This document shows, piece after piece, positions 46,210-55,800 of a stretch of DNA of 64,000 nt. The translations under genes and the position numbers were made by a program. The DNA comes from JABMQB01 sp963678235. Lineage in GTDB: Bacteria; Bacteroidota; Bacteroidia; Bacteroidales; Prolixibacteraceae. The stretch's first letter is position 1, and every line of letters begins with the position of its first letter. Below the pieces are notes generated by a model. The model had not been told where the DNA came from. It worked only from the letters and a program-made list of their open reading frames with translations, and ran no database searches. The stretch covers positions 2,232,001-2,296,000 of the forward strand of contig OY782766.1 in assembly GCA_963678235.1 (NCBI GenBank). Direction: 5' to 3'.

Positions 46210-47678
46210 GTCTTAGACTTTTGTAATTCATCCAAGAGTTCATTTAGTTTAATAGTGGCATAGGTTGATGCGTAATCTGACATAGCATACGGTAGAATAA
46301 GATTTTCATTATGAATCATGGAACCGCAGGAATAAACGACATTTGGTACGTAGCCTTCTCGTTCTTCTTCATTGGGTGATAATAGCGGACTCTTCAATCT
46401 TCCAATTTCAATTTCAGGATTATCAAGATCGAACAACGATGCCCCTATAGCATATTCGCGCATAGGGCCAACACCGTGTGTTAACACCAGCCAACCTTTG
46501 TCGGTTTCTATAGGAGAACCACAATTGCCAATTTGAATCATTTCCCATGGAAACTTAGGCTTCTGTATTAATTTGGCTTCTCGCCAGATGTTTATTGTAC
46601 CTGAAAAGGCGATGTAATTATTAAATCCGTCCAAACGGCAAAGCATCGCATATTTTCCATTTATTTTTCTGGGAAACAATGCCATTCCCTTATTTTGAGC
46701 AATTTCCCCGTGAACCGGCAAACTATTAAAATGATAAAAATCTTTGGTGTAAAGTAATTTTGGTAAAATAGTGTTACCATCAAATGCAGTGTAAGTTGCA
46801 TAATACATTACTTCACCATTATCATCTGTGAATTTGACAAAGCGGGCATCTTCGATACCATTCTTTTCATTAATGGAAACCGGGAAAATAACTCTTTCAG
46901 AAATATTGGTATCTAATGAAAATTGCAGTTCATAATGTGAAGAAGCAAGCCATTCTATCTGACTAATCAATAACTTTTTATCGGCAGTCAGATCCAGACT
47001 ACCTCTGATTTCTTCAACACTTTTATTGAGCTCTCCATAAGTAAATGTATCGCCGAGTTTATCAAGTATCAATTCGGGAGGCATAATGGAATGGAAATCC
47101 ATTTCTTGCAGCTTCTTGATAAATGATTGTTTATCGTAGATATACCGTTTTATATGTTGAGCTTCCTCCAACATATCCCCCACTGGCTCTAAGGTGAAAT
47201 TGCCATTTTTGTTCAGAATTCCAGTTCTAAAAACAATAGACGAAATATGGCCTTCACCGGTAGCTCTTAAACTTATTATGACCCTTTTTTCACCAGGACC
47301 GAGCTCAGATTGATAAGGATGTTCAACAATGGACGGATTGAAAAGGGCAGCAGAGTCAACCGAATACTCCATGGTAAAGTATGAACCAATTAGCATTCGC
47401 AACTTATTATCAAGCGAATTAGCATCCATATTTAGTTGCACAAATAAATGTGCAATTTTGTTAAAATGTCGTTCAAAGATAGCACTGATATTACGGTGTC
47501 GTAGTGAATAATCTCTCAGTACAGAACTTAAACTTAAATGCACATCATTTTCCGTCATACCCAATACCGATTGTATGGTGCCAATTGCTCTTTCTTCGGT
47601 TGTAAATAAAAAACGTGCGATAACTCTGGATGAGTCTGGAAGAAACTTTGTATTCTTTCTATTTACGGCAACTTGCAT
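46206..47678 (-). CDS. GH130-family mannoside phosphorylase
   Basis: A 490-residue protein of family GH130. The five-bladed propeller begins at about residue 190. The motif GIEDARFVKFTD holds the family's catalytic Asp in EDAR (EDPR in most members), followed by YYATYTAFDG. GH130 enzymes phosphorolyse or hydrolyse beta-mannosides; these proteins are often wrongly labelled pesticidal crystal proteins. An N-terminal helical domain of about 180 residues (SVLRDYSLRHRNISAIF) is characteristic of this subgroup. It overlaps the GT4 gene tail-to-tail. Confidence 0.88.
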   Translation of the reverse strand: MQVAVNRKNTKFLPDSSRVIARFLFTTEERAIGTIQSVLGMTENDVHLSLSSVLRDYSLRHRNISAIFERHFNKIAHLFVQLNMDANSLDNKLRMLIGSYFTMEYSVDSAALFNPSIVEHPYQSELGPGEKRVIISLRATGEGHISSIVFRTGILNKNGNFTLEPVGDMLEEAQHIKRYIYDKQSFIKKLQEMDFHSIMPPELILDKLGDTFTYGELNKSVEEIRGSLDLTADKKLLISQIEWLASSHYELQFSLDTNISERVIFPVSINEKNGIEDARFVKFTDDNGEVMYYATYTAFDGNTILPKLLYTKDFYHFNSLPVHGEIAQNKGMALFPRKINGKYAMLCRLDGFNNYIAFSGTINIWREAKLIQKPKFPWEMIQIGNCGSPIETDKGWLVLTHGVGPMREYAIGASLFDLDNPEIEIGRLKSPLLSPNEEEREGYVPNVVYSCGSMIHNENLILPYAMSDYASTYATIKLNELLDELQKSKT

Positions 47679-47875
47679 AGTTCTGATTTTTTTCTAAAGG
47701 TAGTGGCTTATAAATGATAATCTACTTTTTACTAAATTATCTCACGAAACTTACTATTTTATATTTAGAAAGATTTTCAATGTTGCATTTTGAGGTGATG
47801 TCTTCGCATGAGCATTGGCATTTCTGTCTATTTATTTTCAATTCATGCAGTGAGTTGTAATCGGAGCTGATGCTT

Positions 47876-47887
47876 GTTGCTAACGGG
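47876..47887 (-). repeat. Closing core of attC-like site E, cut off by IS1182
   Basis: Minus strand CCCGTTAGCAAC directly beside the left end of the IS1182-type element. Joined to the arm at 49596-49615 it gives ACTCCCGTTAGC, fitting the series. Confidence 0.4.
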
Positions 47888-49588
47888 AGTCCGCGCAATA
47901 ACAATGTTTGTATGTTTGGTATTGTCTATAGTTCATTATTTTGAGGTTTTTAGAGGTCATTAAAGGTAGTTAATATTCTGATGTGTTTTTCGTTTGGTGC
48001 AATTTTTATTTGCATAAGATGGAGCATTTTAGCCCATATTTGGCAAAAAAGTAAAGGACAAGTTTTTCCAGCCTTGCTTTTAATTCATTTAGGTCAAAAA
48101 TTGACATAAGTCTACGAAGGTTGTAACACATCATCATTAGGTTTACTTCACTAAGTACGTTTTGTTTTCCTTTCATTAAGGTGAAAGTAAATCCCCATTG
48201 CCTTTTAAGTGTTCCGAACTGGTGTTCGGTAATTTGCTGGCGCAATTTGTAGTATTCGGGGTTTTGATTTACCCGTTTTTCATTTTCTTCGAGGGCTTCC
48301 TGATATATACTTCGTTCAATATATCTTCCTCTTTTGTTCTCGGTACATTTTTCACGTAAGCTACATCCATTGCATGCTTTGGTTTTGTAGTGTTTTACGC
48401 GATGCTTACGTTTTTTATATATTGTCCCATTTGTGGTAAGTATGGCTCCTGCGGGGCATGTGTAAGTGTCGTTCTGTTTATCGTACTCAAATATTTGCAT
48501 ATCGAACAGTCCATTGTTCTGAGATGAGTGTGCCTTTGGGGAACTGTAGGTGGTTATCCCGTTTTTTGTACAGGTATCAATATGTAGCCCGGTTGTGTAG
48601 CCTTTATCTGTGAGGGTGTCCATTTTTTCAACCCTTAAGAGTGCTTTTGCATCCAATGCCATATCAGCCAGGGCATGTGTGTCGTTAACCCTTCCAGTAT
48701 CATTATTTACAAATAGTTTATGTTTTCCATCGCATCCTGCTTGTATGTTGTATCCTACGTTAACTACATTTCGGTGCAGTACTACTGATCTGGCATCTGG
48801 ATCATTGGTGCTAAGTTGTGTTTCACCACTTTGTTGAAGTTCCTTTTCAATTTTCTTGTATTGTTTGCGTCGTTTTTTCTGGGTTTCTATTTTTTGTTCC
48901 ACTTCTTTGATTTGGCTGTCATCCATTTCTTGGGTATCCAGCTGTTTTTCAAATTCGTCAATTTTAGTATCGACATACTCCATATGTCGATCAATCTTAG
49001 CTTGATTAAAGTTGTTTTTCAGGCTGTTTTGAGCTCTTATTTTAAAGGAGTCTATAGCAATAGTTTCACCGCTAATGAGATTCATTTCTTTAAGCATAAG
49101 CACAAAGTGCCGGAAAGCTTGCTTGAAAGCCTTGCTGTTGTCTTTGCGGAAGTATGCGATCTTACGTGCCGATGGTCTAAGTCCCCGCAATAGCCATATT
49201 ACTTCGAGGTTTACCCTGCACGCTTCTTCAAGTTGGTAGCTCGACCGAAGCTTTTTCTTGTACCCGTACATAAATAGTTTGAGCATATCAACTGATCTGT
49301 ACGGAGGCCTACCTTCAGAATTGAGTACATCTTTGAAACCTAGTTTATGAAGTGGGAGTGCATCCACAAACCAGTCGACAACTCTAGCCCACGAATCGCG
49401 AGCTACATTTGCTTCAAAGTCCATCATGATTAGTTGATCCCTTGAGAACCCATTAATAAAGTCCATTGAGATAGATGTTTTGTTTGCTAATAAAGATAAC
49501 AAACGTATGGTTTACAAGGTGTTGGTAACTGCAGGGCTTATAAACAATTTGTAATTATTTTTTTGGTTTGGAGGTTATTGCGCAGTCT
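47888..49588 (-). mobile_element. IS1182-family insertion sequence
   Basis: About 1.7 kb bounded by inverted ends AGTCCGCGCAATAAC (47888-47902) and, inward from the right, AGACTGCGCAATAAC (49588-49574). It holds one transposase gene. No clear target duplication is seen, so the outer limits may be off by a few bases. It lies inside an attC-like repeat. Confidence 0.75.
48006..49502 (-). CDS. IS1182-family transposase
   Basis: A 498-residue DDE transposase of the IS1182/ISL3-like group. Landmarks are GRPPYRSVDMLKLFMYGY, RGLRPSARKIAYFRKDN, TIAIDSFKIRAQNS (first Asp), TDKGYTTG (second Asp), a Cys4 knuckle (CNGCSLREKC) and the C-terminal EHQFGTLKRQWG (Glu). The size and order are normal and it seems intact. 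The start may be the later Met at 49466. Confidence 0.94.
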   Translation of the reverse strand: MLSLLANKTSISMDFINGFSRDQLIMMDFEANVARDSWARVVDWFVDALPLHKLGFKDVLNSEGRPPYRSVDMLKLFMYGYKKKLRSSYQLEEACRVNLEVIWLLRGLRPSARKIAYFRKDNSKAFKQAFRHFVLMLKEMNLISGETIAIDSFKIRAQNSLKNNFNQAKIDRHMEYVDTKIDEFEKQLDTQEMDDSQIKEVEQKIETQKKRRKQYKKIEKELQQSGETQLSTNDPDARSVVLHRNVVNVGYNIQAGCDGKHKLFVNNDTGRVNDTHALADMALDAKALLRVEKMDTLTDKGYTTGLHIDTCTKNGITTYSSPKAHSSQNNGLFDMQIFEYDKQNDTYTCPAGAILTTNGTIYKKRKHRVKHYKTKACNGCSLREKCTENKRGRYIERSIYQEALEENEKRVNQNPEYYKLRQQITEHQFGTLKRQWGFTFTLMKGKQNVLSEVNLMMMCYNLRRLMSIFDLNELKARLEKLVLYFFAKYGLKCSILCK

Positions 49589-49595
49589 GACGTTG

Positions 49596-49717
49596 AGTGT
49601 ATGATTTCGTAAGGGATTGCGAGCTACAAACCTATCAAGTTACCTGCCAAAATTGAAGCGTGAAATAACGCTCGAAAAGCTCTGAAACCCTTATGAATTA
49701 TACACATTGTTATGCCC
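49596..49717 (-). repeat. attC-like inverted repeat, site E
   Basis: Minus strand: it opens GGGCATAACAATGTGTATA-ATTCATAAGGG and returns with CCCTTACGAAATCATACACT, an imperfect inverted pair (about 17 of 19 inner bases). The closing core is missing here because the IS1182-type element follows; it is found at 47876-47887. Confidence 0.6.
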
Positions 49718-49725
49718 TGTGCCTT

Positions 49726-50178
49726 TTAATATCTTGGTTTATCTTTAATCTCATCATAATATTTTTCAACTCCAATTACTCTCATCCGCTGATTTATGTC
49801 AACTGAACGCTTATTCAGATGTTCATCAAATCCTGTATTATCACATGGAAAATCTGGGCATTGGAAACAGAAATCTACTCCTTTTTTTTCAGAACATAAT
49901 CGAACTTTACAATTCTTAAATAATTTGCAAACCTCATTCCTACATCCTGAACATTCTGCATCTGTAAAATAGTCGAGCATTTCCTTAAAATCTGAATAAT
50001 TTTTAAATACAGGTTTGTCAAGTAATTCCACAAATCTTTGAGCATAAATAGAAAAATCACCTAAATTGGTTTTTAATTCTCGACTTAGTTTGACAATATC
50101 TCCATTTTTATAGGCGAAACATTTTCCACAATGTAATCCACATGGAGCTAATCTATCTTTAATAAACTCTAAATCCAT
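49726..50178 (-). CDS. DUF3795-domain protein
   Basis: A 150-residue cytosolic protein of DUF3795: APCGLHCGKCFAYKNGD at the N terminus, then CSGCRNEVCKLFKNC and FCFQCPDFPC. The cysteine pattern suggests a metal or Fe-S centre. It has no signal peptide, unlike the related protein at 1360. It lies 30 nt after the cupin gene in what appears to be a two-gene cassette. Confidence 0.88.
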   Translation of the reverse strand: MDLEFIKDRLAPCGLHCGKCFAYKNGDIVKLSRELKTNLGDFSIYAQRFVELLDKPVFKNYSDFKEMLDYFTDAECSGCRNEVCKLFKNCKVRLCSEKKGVDFCFQCPDFPCDNTGFDEHLNKRSVDINQRMRVIGVEKYYDEIKDKPRY

Positions 50179-50208
50179 GATTGTTCTATAAAGAGTTTTT
50201 GACTAATA

Positions 50209-50565
50209 TTATCTCTGTTTAATCTTTTCACTTTCAGCAGTCCCAAAGCACAACCATTCCAAATTCACTTCCCCTGTGTTTTTCAGACTATGTTTTTCAT
50301 TATTTGGAATATAAACAAAATCATTTGCTTTAACCTCTCTTTCTTCCCCGTCATTATTTCTCAGCATACCATGTCCCTGTTCTATCTTCCAAATGTGCGG
50401 GAAATCATGAGAATGGTCAGGTGTTGATTGATTTGGTTCAAGACTTAAATGTCGTAACACAATTTCGTTTGAGTTGTCATAATCGCCAATCACTAATGTT
50501 TTTTTACATCCAGGTAACATTATTACCTTATCGCATGGAACTTGTTCTAATCTTTTTATTTTCAT
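50209..50565 (-). CDS. Small cupin-domain protein
   Basis: A 118-residue single-domain cupin. The first motif HSHDFPHIWKIEQGHG has three of the usual metal ligands (His, His, Glu); the second, FVYIPNNEKHSLKNTG, has the His. The substrate is unknown. It shares a transcript with the DUF3795 gene. Confidence 0.88.
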   Translation of the reverse strand: MKIKRLEQVPCDKVIMLPGCKKTLVIGDYDNSNEIVLRHLSLEPNQSTPDHSHDFPHIWKIEQGHGMLRNNDGEEREVKANDFVYIPNNEKHSLKNTGEVNLEWLCFGTAESEKIKQR

Positions 50566-50604
50566 ATGGTTCTGTAAATTATTTGCATCTCATTCTACGG
50601 CATT

Positions 50605-50806
50605 GGGCATAACGGTAAGTATAAGAAACGTAAGTGATTTCGAAGCTCTTACCTGTCAAGCTGCACTGAGCCAAATTTGCGTTTTGACACAAATTTAAAG
50701 TATTAAACAAACCCGTCAAATCGCAGATTTGGCGGAGCTGATTAAATGCTCTAAAGCTCCGTAAACCACTGAACCACTTATGTTTTTTATACATTGTTGT
50801 AGGGCG
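50605..50806 (-). repeat. attC-like inverted repeat, site F (best preserved)
   Basis: Minus strand: it opens GCCCTACAACAATGTATA (then AAAAAACATAAGTG) and closes CACTTACGTTTCTTATAC then TTACCGTTATGCCC. The innermost 18 bases of the arms pair at 16 positions. A second inverted pair is nested inside (GCCAAATTTGCGTTTTGAC against its partner, 17 of 19). The whole 202 bp can fold into one long imperfect hairpin, as attC sites do. It begins at the stop of the DUF6155 gene and ends about 40 nt before the cupin start. Confidence 0.65.
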
Positions 50807-50810
50807 TTTT

Positions 50811-51320
50811 TCATTCATAGTGTTGATAATATACATCTCCTAAATAATCATGAAAGCCCCAACCAATATTTTCTGTATCAACCACTATTTTATTTGCTCT
50901 ATCTTCAAATTTATCTAATAGTCCGTTTTTATCTATTAAATCCAAGGCATTTGAATATGTATTCTCTAAGCTTGTATAGAAATTCTCATCTATATCCCCA
51001 TATTCGTTTGTTAATTCAACTCCACACTCAACGAAATGTAACAATAAATCAGCTACACTCACTGCTGTTGTACCAAGCTTTTTAAAATCATTAATCGCTT
51101 TTCGGGAAATCGAAAGTTTAAACTGATAGCCTCTTTTCGGAAAAAATCCTTCTGTTACTTTTTCTTTATACTGTTCAAGTAGCTTCTTTTCATCTGGATT
51201 TACATAAAAGTCAAAATACTCTTTTACTGGTTTAAACTTTTTATAAAGCTCAGAAATATGCTTTACCAAATCTTCTTTGTCCAGTTTGTTTAATTCAGAT
51301 TTAACTTCTCTTAATCCCAT
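50811..51320 (-). CDS. DUF6155-like protein
   Basis: A 169-residue cytosolic protein, mostly helical. The opening GLREVKSELNKLDKEDLVKH and KFKPVKEYFDFYVNPDE match my memory of DUF6155, a family of unknown function. No catalytic motif is visible. It starts 1 nt after the stop of the zinc-ribbon membrane gene, so they form one unit. Confidence 0.7.
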   Translation of the reverse strand: MGLREVKSELNKLDKEDLVKHISELYKKFKPVKEYFDFYVNPDEKKLLEQYKEKVTEGFFPKRGYQFKLSISRKAINDFKKLGTTAVSVADLLLHFVECGVELTNEYGDIDENFYTSLENTYSNALDLIDKNGLLDKFEDRANKIVVDTENIGWGFHDYLGDVYYQHYE

Positions 51321-51321
51321 T

Positions 51322-51690
51322 TTAGCTTCTATTAAAACTACTTACTCTACTCTGTTCGTTCTTATTAATTATCATGAAAACTGAGCCTGGTACACCAATT
51401 ATTAAAATCAGTCCAAATGCGCCATACAGTCCCGTTTGCCAAATATAATCCCACAAAAGTATCAGAATGACAGGTGTCCCAATAACCAAAACTATCAATC
51501 CAATCAATGCAGCAATTTTGCTTTCTCTTGCTTTTAAGTCGTCAATTGAATATTTGTTAGTCCTATTACAGTTTTTACAAGTAATCTCAATTTTATCACC
51601 GAGCTTCATTTTTAAATCAACACGAGTTGACACCCAACTTTTTATCATCAAGTCACTTTTGCAATCAATACATTTGGTATATAATCTCAT
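51322..51690 (-). CDS. Zinc-ribbon membrane protein
   Basis: A 122-residue protein. Two CxxC pairs (CIDC and CKNC, about 30 residues apart) form a zinc ribbon at the N terminus; two transmembrane helices follow (about 57-78 and 88-108). The function is unknown. It is translationally coupled to the DUF6155-like gene. Confidence 0.75.
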   Translation of the reverse strand: MRLYTKCIDCKSDLMIKSWVSTRVDLKMKLGDKIEITCKNCNRTNKYSIDDLKARESKIAALIGLIVLVIGTPVILILLWDYIWQTGLYGAFGLILIIGVPGSVFMIINKNEQSRVSSFNRS

Positions 51691-51729
51691 CTTATTCGAT
51701 TTGTATCATGTTTAGCAGTTTTGCCAAAT

Positions 51730-51966
51730 GCCCTACAACGTACGTATAAACGTACTTTTACATTTCCTGATCTTTCCATATTCCTTTAACAACCAATCAC
51801 ATACCTAATTACAAACATTTATTATTGGGTATTTCCATTAAATTCTTGATTTGCTAATGAAATCCGGGGGTGCAGCTATTTGCCTTGTATAGGCGTCCTT
51901 TTCACGATGCGTTACTGTGCGTTTCCAGGTTTCGAAGCAGGTGCAAGTTAATTATATATTGTTAAG
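51730..51966 (-). repeat. attC-like inverted repeat, site G
   Basis: Minus strand: it opens TTAACAATATATAATTAACT and closes TTTATACGTACGTTGTAGGGC. The closing core CGTTGTAGGGC is the exact complement of the opening core of site F. It lies between the methyltransferase gene and the zinc-ribbon gene. Confidence 0.55.
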
Positions 51967-52027
51967 AAATCAATACAAAAAATAATTTTGTTTGGAAGAA
52001 TAAGGGATTAAAGGCTTCAAGCTGTTA

Positions 52028-52075
52028 GTTGCGAGCCACGAGTCTGCTCGAAGCTCGAAGCTGGAAGCTCGCAAC
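52028..52075. repeat. Hairpin GTTGCGAGC/GCTCGCAAC with AAGCT repeats
   Basis: A perfect 9-bp stem around a 30-nt stretch of AAGCTCGAAGCTGGAAGCTC-type tandem units, 11 nt after the methyltransferase stop on the minus strand. It may end that transcript. The unit type is common in Bacteroidota intergenic DNA. Confidence 0.45.
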
Positions 52076-52085
52076 TTCTTCATAA

Positions 52086-52712
52086 TCATTTGCGGCACTT
52101 AACGTAAATACATTTTAAAGGCTCTTCGTTTTCCATATGTTTTATGGGCTCATCGATTTCAACATATTCAAGCAATCCAAAATCTTTAAATTCCTTTTCA
52201 ACAGCCTGCGCATCGTAAAAAAATACACTTACCCCCATGAAAATTTCAAAACGGTCTTTACTTAACTGTTTACCAATCCCATACATGTTTGCTTTTTTCG
52301 AAACTACCGTAAAAACCATGTACCCACCTGGTTTAATTTGCTTGTAGCAATCATTCAGAAATTTTTTTCGTTCATTCCTGTTTAGTAAATGCAGAAGCGC
52401 ATAACAAAAAATAGCATCGTACTTATTGTTATCAAATGGCATTTCTGTAACCGAACCATGGTATATAGTTATATCGAGACCGTTTTTGCTTTCCGCCAAA
52501 TCAATGGCTGTTTTTGACAATTCAATTCCTGTAACCTTGAAGCCATTTTCGTGAAAAATCTTTGCATTTCGGCCGTAACCAATTCCCGGAATCAATATAT
52601 TTTGAATGTTATTTTCTAAAAAAAAATCTTTGCAAATAATAGCAGAGTCGGAAGGTTTAAAGCCCCACATGGTTTGTTCCTCTGCAAATTTTGTTTCCCA
52701 AAAATCAGTCAT
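52086..52712 (-). CDS. SAM-dependent class I methyltransferase
   Basis: A 208-residue protein with a Rossmann-type SAM fold: ILIPGIGYGRNAKIF (motif I), VTGIELSKTAI (acidic end of strand 2), MPFDNNKYDAIFCYALLHLL (motif IV) and KPGGYMVFTV. It resembles TehB/thiopurine-methyltransferase-type enzymes acting on small molecules. The substrate is unknown. It appears to be the first cassette of the array on the right. Confidence 0.88.
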   Translation of the reverse strand: MTDFWETKFAEEQTMWGFKPSDSAIICKDFFLENNIQNILIPGIGYGRNAKIFHENGFKVTGIELSKTAIDLAESKNGLDITIYHGSVTEMPFDNNKYDAIFCYALLHLLNRNERKKFLNDCYKQIKPGGYMVFTVVSKKANMYGIGKQLSKDRFEIFMGVSVFFYDAQAVEKEFKDFGLLEYVEIDEPIKHMENEEPLKCIYVKCRK

Positions 52713-52760
52713 ACCTTAATCTTTTGATTTTACAATTCGCGGTTAATTTAATCCAAGATG

Positions 52761-52785
52761 GACGCTAACAACTGGTATTAATTGG
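52761..52785 (-). repeat. Possible outermost attC-like core (weak)
   Basis: Minus strand AATACCAGTTGTTAGCGTCC, 48 nt upstream of the methyltransferase. It resembles the closing cores of the other sites. No opening arm is clear in the 180-bp gap to the 1460-aa gene. Confidence 0.3.
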
Positions 52786-52892
52786 AACTAAAATTAAGCA
52801 ATGTTTGAGCAAGTGCAAAACACTTAATAATTGACGAAATATAATCCACTATTCACTGGACGTAAATAGTTGCTTACTTTCTGTTTAATAAA

Positions 52893-55800
52893 TTAATCAA
52901 CTTCATTTATTTTAAAGACATCGGCATAGATTAAACGGTCCGTTTCTTCCGATTGCTCTAATCTATCCTGGTAACCGGGCTCCATTGGCATTTTGTTAGG
53001 TCCTCTTTCATATTCTTCAATGACGATTTGAAATGCCGACGTTTTATAGGCTTTGGGTAATCTGAATTCACGCTCAATCTTATAACGGTTGTTCTTAACA
53101 TCGCGAGTGGTAATTTTAATTTCCAAACCTTCGTCTTCCAATTTTTTCTCGTTATACCCATCGTCGACCAAACCATAAATTGGTTGCGCTATCCGACTGT
53201 CGATAAACGATATTTTCAGGAAGCTGTAGTTACCATATTTGGCTAATCGCTCATTGAACAAAACACCTTCAATGGTTAGTGTAAATTTAGAGTTCTGGTC
53301 GTCTTTTTTAAATACCAGCGTCGATTGACGTTCAGGCACCAATTGGGTGAAATTTGCAATAACCACAGGAGAAAGACAAACATCTTCGTCGCCTTTTTTT
53401 ACGGAATGTTCCTGGTACCTTGCCAAAGCAAGCTTAACAAATGGGAAATACATATCCTGAGGATCAATAGCCAGGTCGCAGAACCAAATCTGCCTTTCCT
53501 CATCAAATTGTACCGGGTAAGCAGCCACTGCTGCCCGCAATCCTTTCTGATCCGGATATTGCAGATCGGAATCAATAAGCGGGTTCATCCTAAAATCCTG
53601 AAATTTAGGACTAAGCCCCTCAGGATTTGCAGATGCCAGCAAAGGATCAATTCCCCAATGGGTAAAGAAAGGTGTATAGTTGGCAGATGGCATGCCCATC
53701 ATTAAAGTATTCGATGCGGCTATTTTATGCGGCAACACCACAGCAAGCTTTTCATCGGCACCAGAAGAAAACCATGGTCGTTTTATAAAAATACGTAATC
53801 CCCCACCCATTCGCTGATGCCGGATTGCATCTTTATTTTGTGTCTTTCTCCACTCAAAAGTCGGAATGATATAATCTATTTCTGGAGCCTTTGGCCTTGC
53901 CGAACTCAGGATATTCACTTTCTCAACCCATTCCCCTTCCCTGCTTGGTTTTTGTTCAGGAAATGCTTTTAAAACCTTATCAAAGTATTCCCTGTATCTC
54001 GATGAAGCCAGCAATTTATAATCAACCCAGCGGTGTTTTGTATCTCCAAAATGATGCTCCAGTGGTTTGATACGAAAATTCATTGCCTTAAAGAATGAGA
54101 ATTTCGTTTCTTCCATATCAAACTTCACCCTGTCAACCAGGTTTTTCCGGGCAGCAATTTTTGACGTTTTCAGAACCTTAAAAGCGGATGCCTGGGATAT
54201 ATACAAATTGTTTACCCGTTTGGCTTTCGGCTGGGGTTCCGTTTCAAACTGTGCAATACTTCTTTTCTGAATTACCTTTTGGCGCTGGACTTTAAAATCT
54301 GTTTTAGGCTCAAATTTTTCTTCTTCATTCGGAATAGTTCCCTTCGTAATGATATCGTCGTGGTAATTTACCATGATATCAGGAATACTTCCCCTGCCTG
54401 GCTTTTCTTTAATTTTAACAGAAATGCCATCGTCAAGCGGATCGATCCAACGCGACTGCAATTCCAGTTTTTCCGTACTTTCGCCATGCACATCAAACTC
54501 GGTGTTTAGTTCGCTAAAAGTGGTATTAAAATCACGCTCGGGAATAAGCTCATTAATCACAGGTTGGTCAACGGGTTGCTGAACGGCGTGCACCAACTCC
54601 ATTTCGCGGGAAGGGCTAACCATCCAGTGCTGACCACTGGTAGCCAGTTTCTCCAACTCATTCAGGTTATTTGGTGCATCTTCATTGATCATTTCCCAAA
54701 TTGCTGAAAGGCTTTTCAGGTCTTCCTCACGCCAAAAGGTGCTAAACTTTATTCTTGTCCGGAATCCTTTAGGCAGATATACCGTAAAAATCCGTTTGGA
54801 TGGGTCCCAATTTGTATTCATTTCCCCTTCTTCCAAGCGAATTCTTATATGTCCGGCATTGTACCAATTTTCAGGGATCGAAACATTTGTGTTGTTTGGA
54901 CTGATCTCTTTATTGGTAAAAAAACCGAACAGCTTTGCATTAAATTCTTGTGTATGTGTGTTTTCATATCCTTCTGCCACAAATAAAGAAACACCCGCTG
55001 CCATCGGGTCGGGCAGGTAAATTATCTCCACATCGGAAGGCTGGTAAATTTTTTCTTTATTTTTCTCATCTTGCTGATAAAGTTCCTCGTGCTGGGTGAT
55101 AATCGTATAAATTTCTTGTGCAGCCGCAGGATTATTGCCAAATGCTTTTTCAAACATGCTATGGTTTTCTGCCATTAGCTGGCTGTTTTTGGGAGGGAGC
55201 AGAAAGCGCTGGGAATAGTCGTTCAGCTTTTTCCCATCCACAACAAAGGTACTCTCATAATCAGTCACCGAGCGGTCAAAATTACTGCGCACCACCATGC
55301 GTTCGAGAAACTCCCCATCTTTTAATTCATTTCCAACCAATACAATTGGGCTTGCCAAAGGTTCGTATCGTAAATAACGAATATTTGCCCGAATGGTATC
55401 CAATGGCGATTCTGTAGGATGGGAAACCGGGACACTATTTCCGGCAAGATCAACTGCACGGATTCGCACACGATAGTCTTTCCCGAATCGTAGTTTGGGA
55501 AGTGTACCCGGAACAATTTTCGACTGCGCGTTTATTTTAAATTCAAGGTCGGGATCGAAGGTATATTTTTTTGCTTCGAGCGTTTTTGTTTTATAAACAA
55601 AATCTTTTTTCTCCGTTTCGCCATCCTGCAATTCGTAATCATCCGACTCGTTGATTGCATACCCGGGTTTTCGCACGGAAAGGCTCCATCCTTCCCAGCG
55701 CGCCAATGTTTCGGAAACAAATACATCATCCGGATCTTCGGGATCTTCTGCCATTCCCAACTGTATAAATCCTTCATCAGGCACAATACCATTTATCGGA

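Noticed and set aside
46206..47678. Pesticidal crystal protein
   Set aside because: A known mislabel for this group. The EDAR motif and propeller pattern are those of GH130.
47888..49588. Target duplication of the IS1182-type element
   Set aside because: GAGT-like short matches at both sides are not consistent with the terminal inverted repeats, so no duplication is claimed.
38200..52800. CRISPR array
   Set aside because: The repeats are long, diverged inverted repeats separated by genes; there are no short regular spacers and no cas genes.
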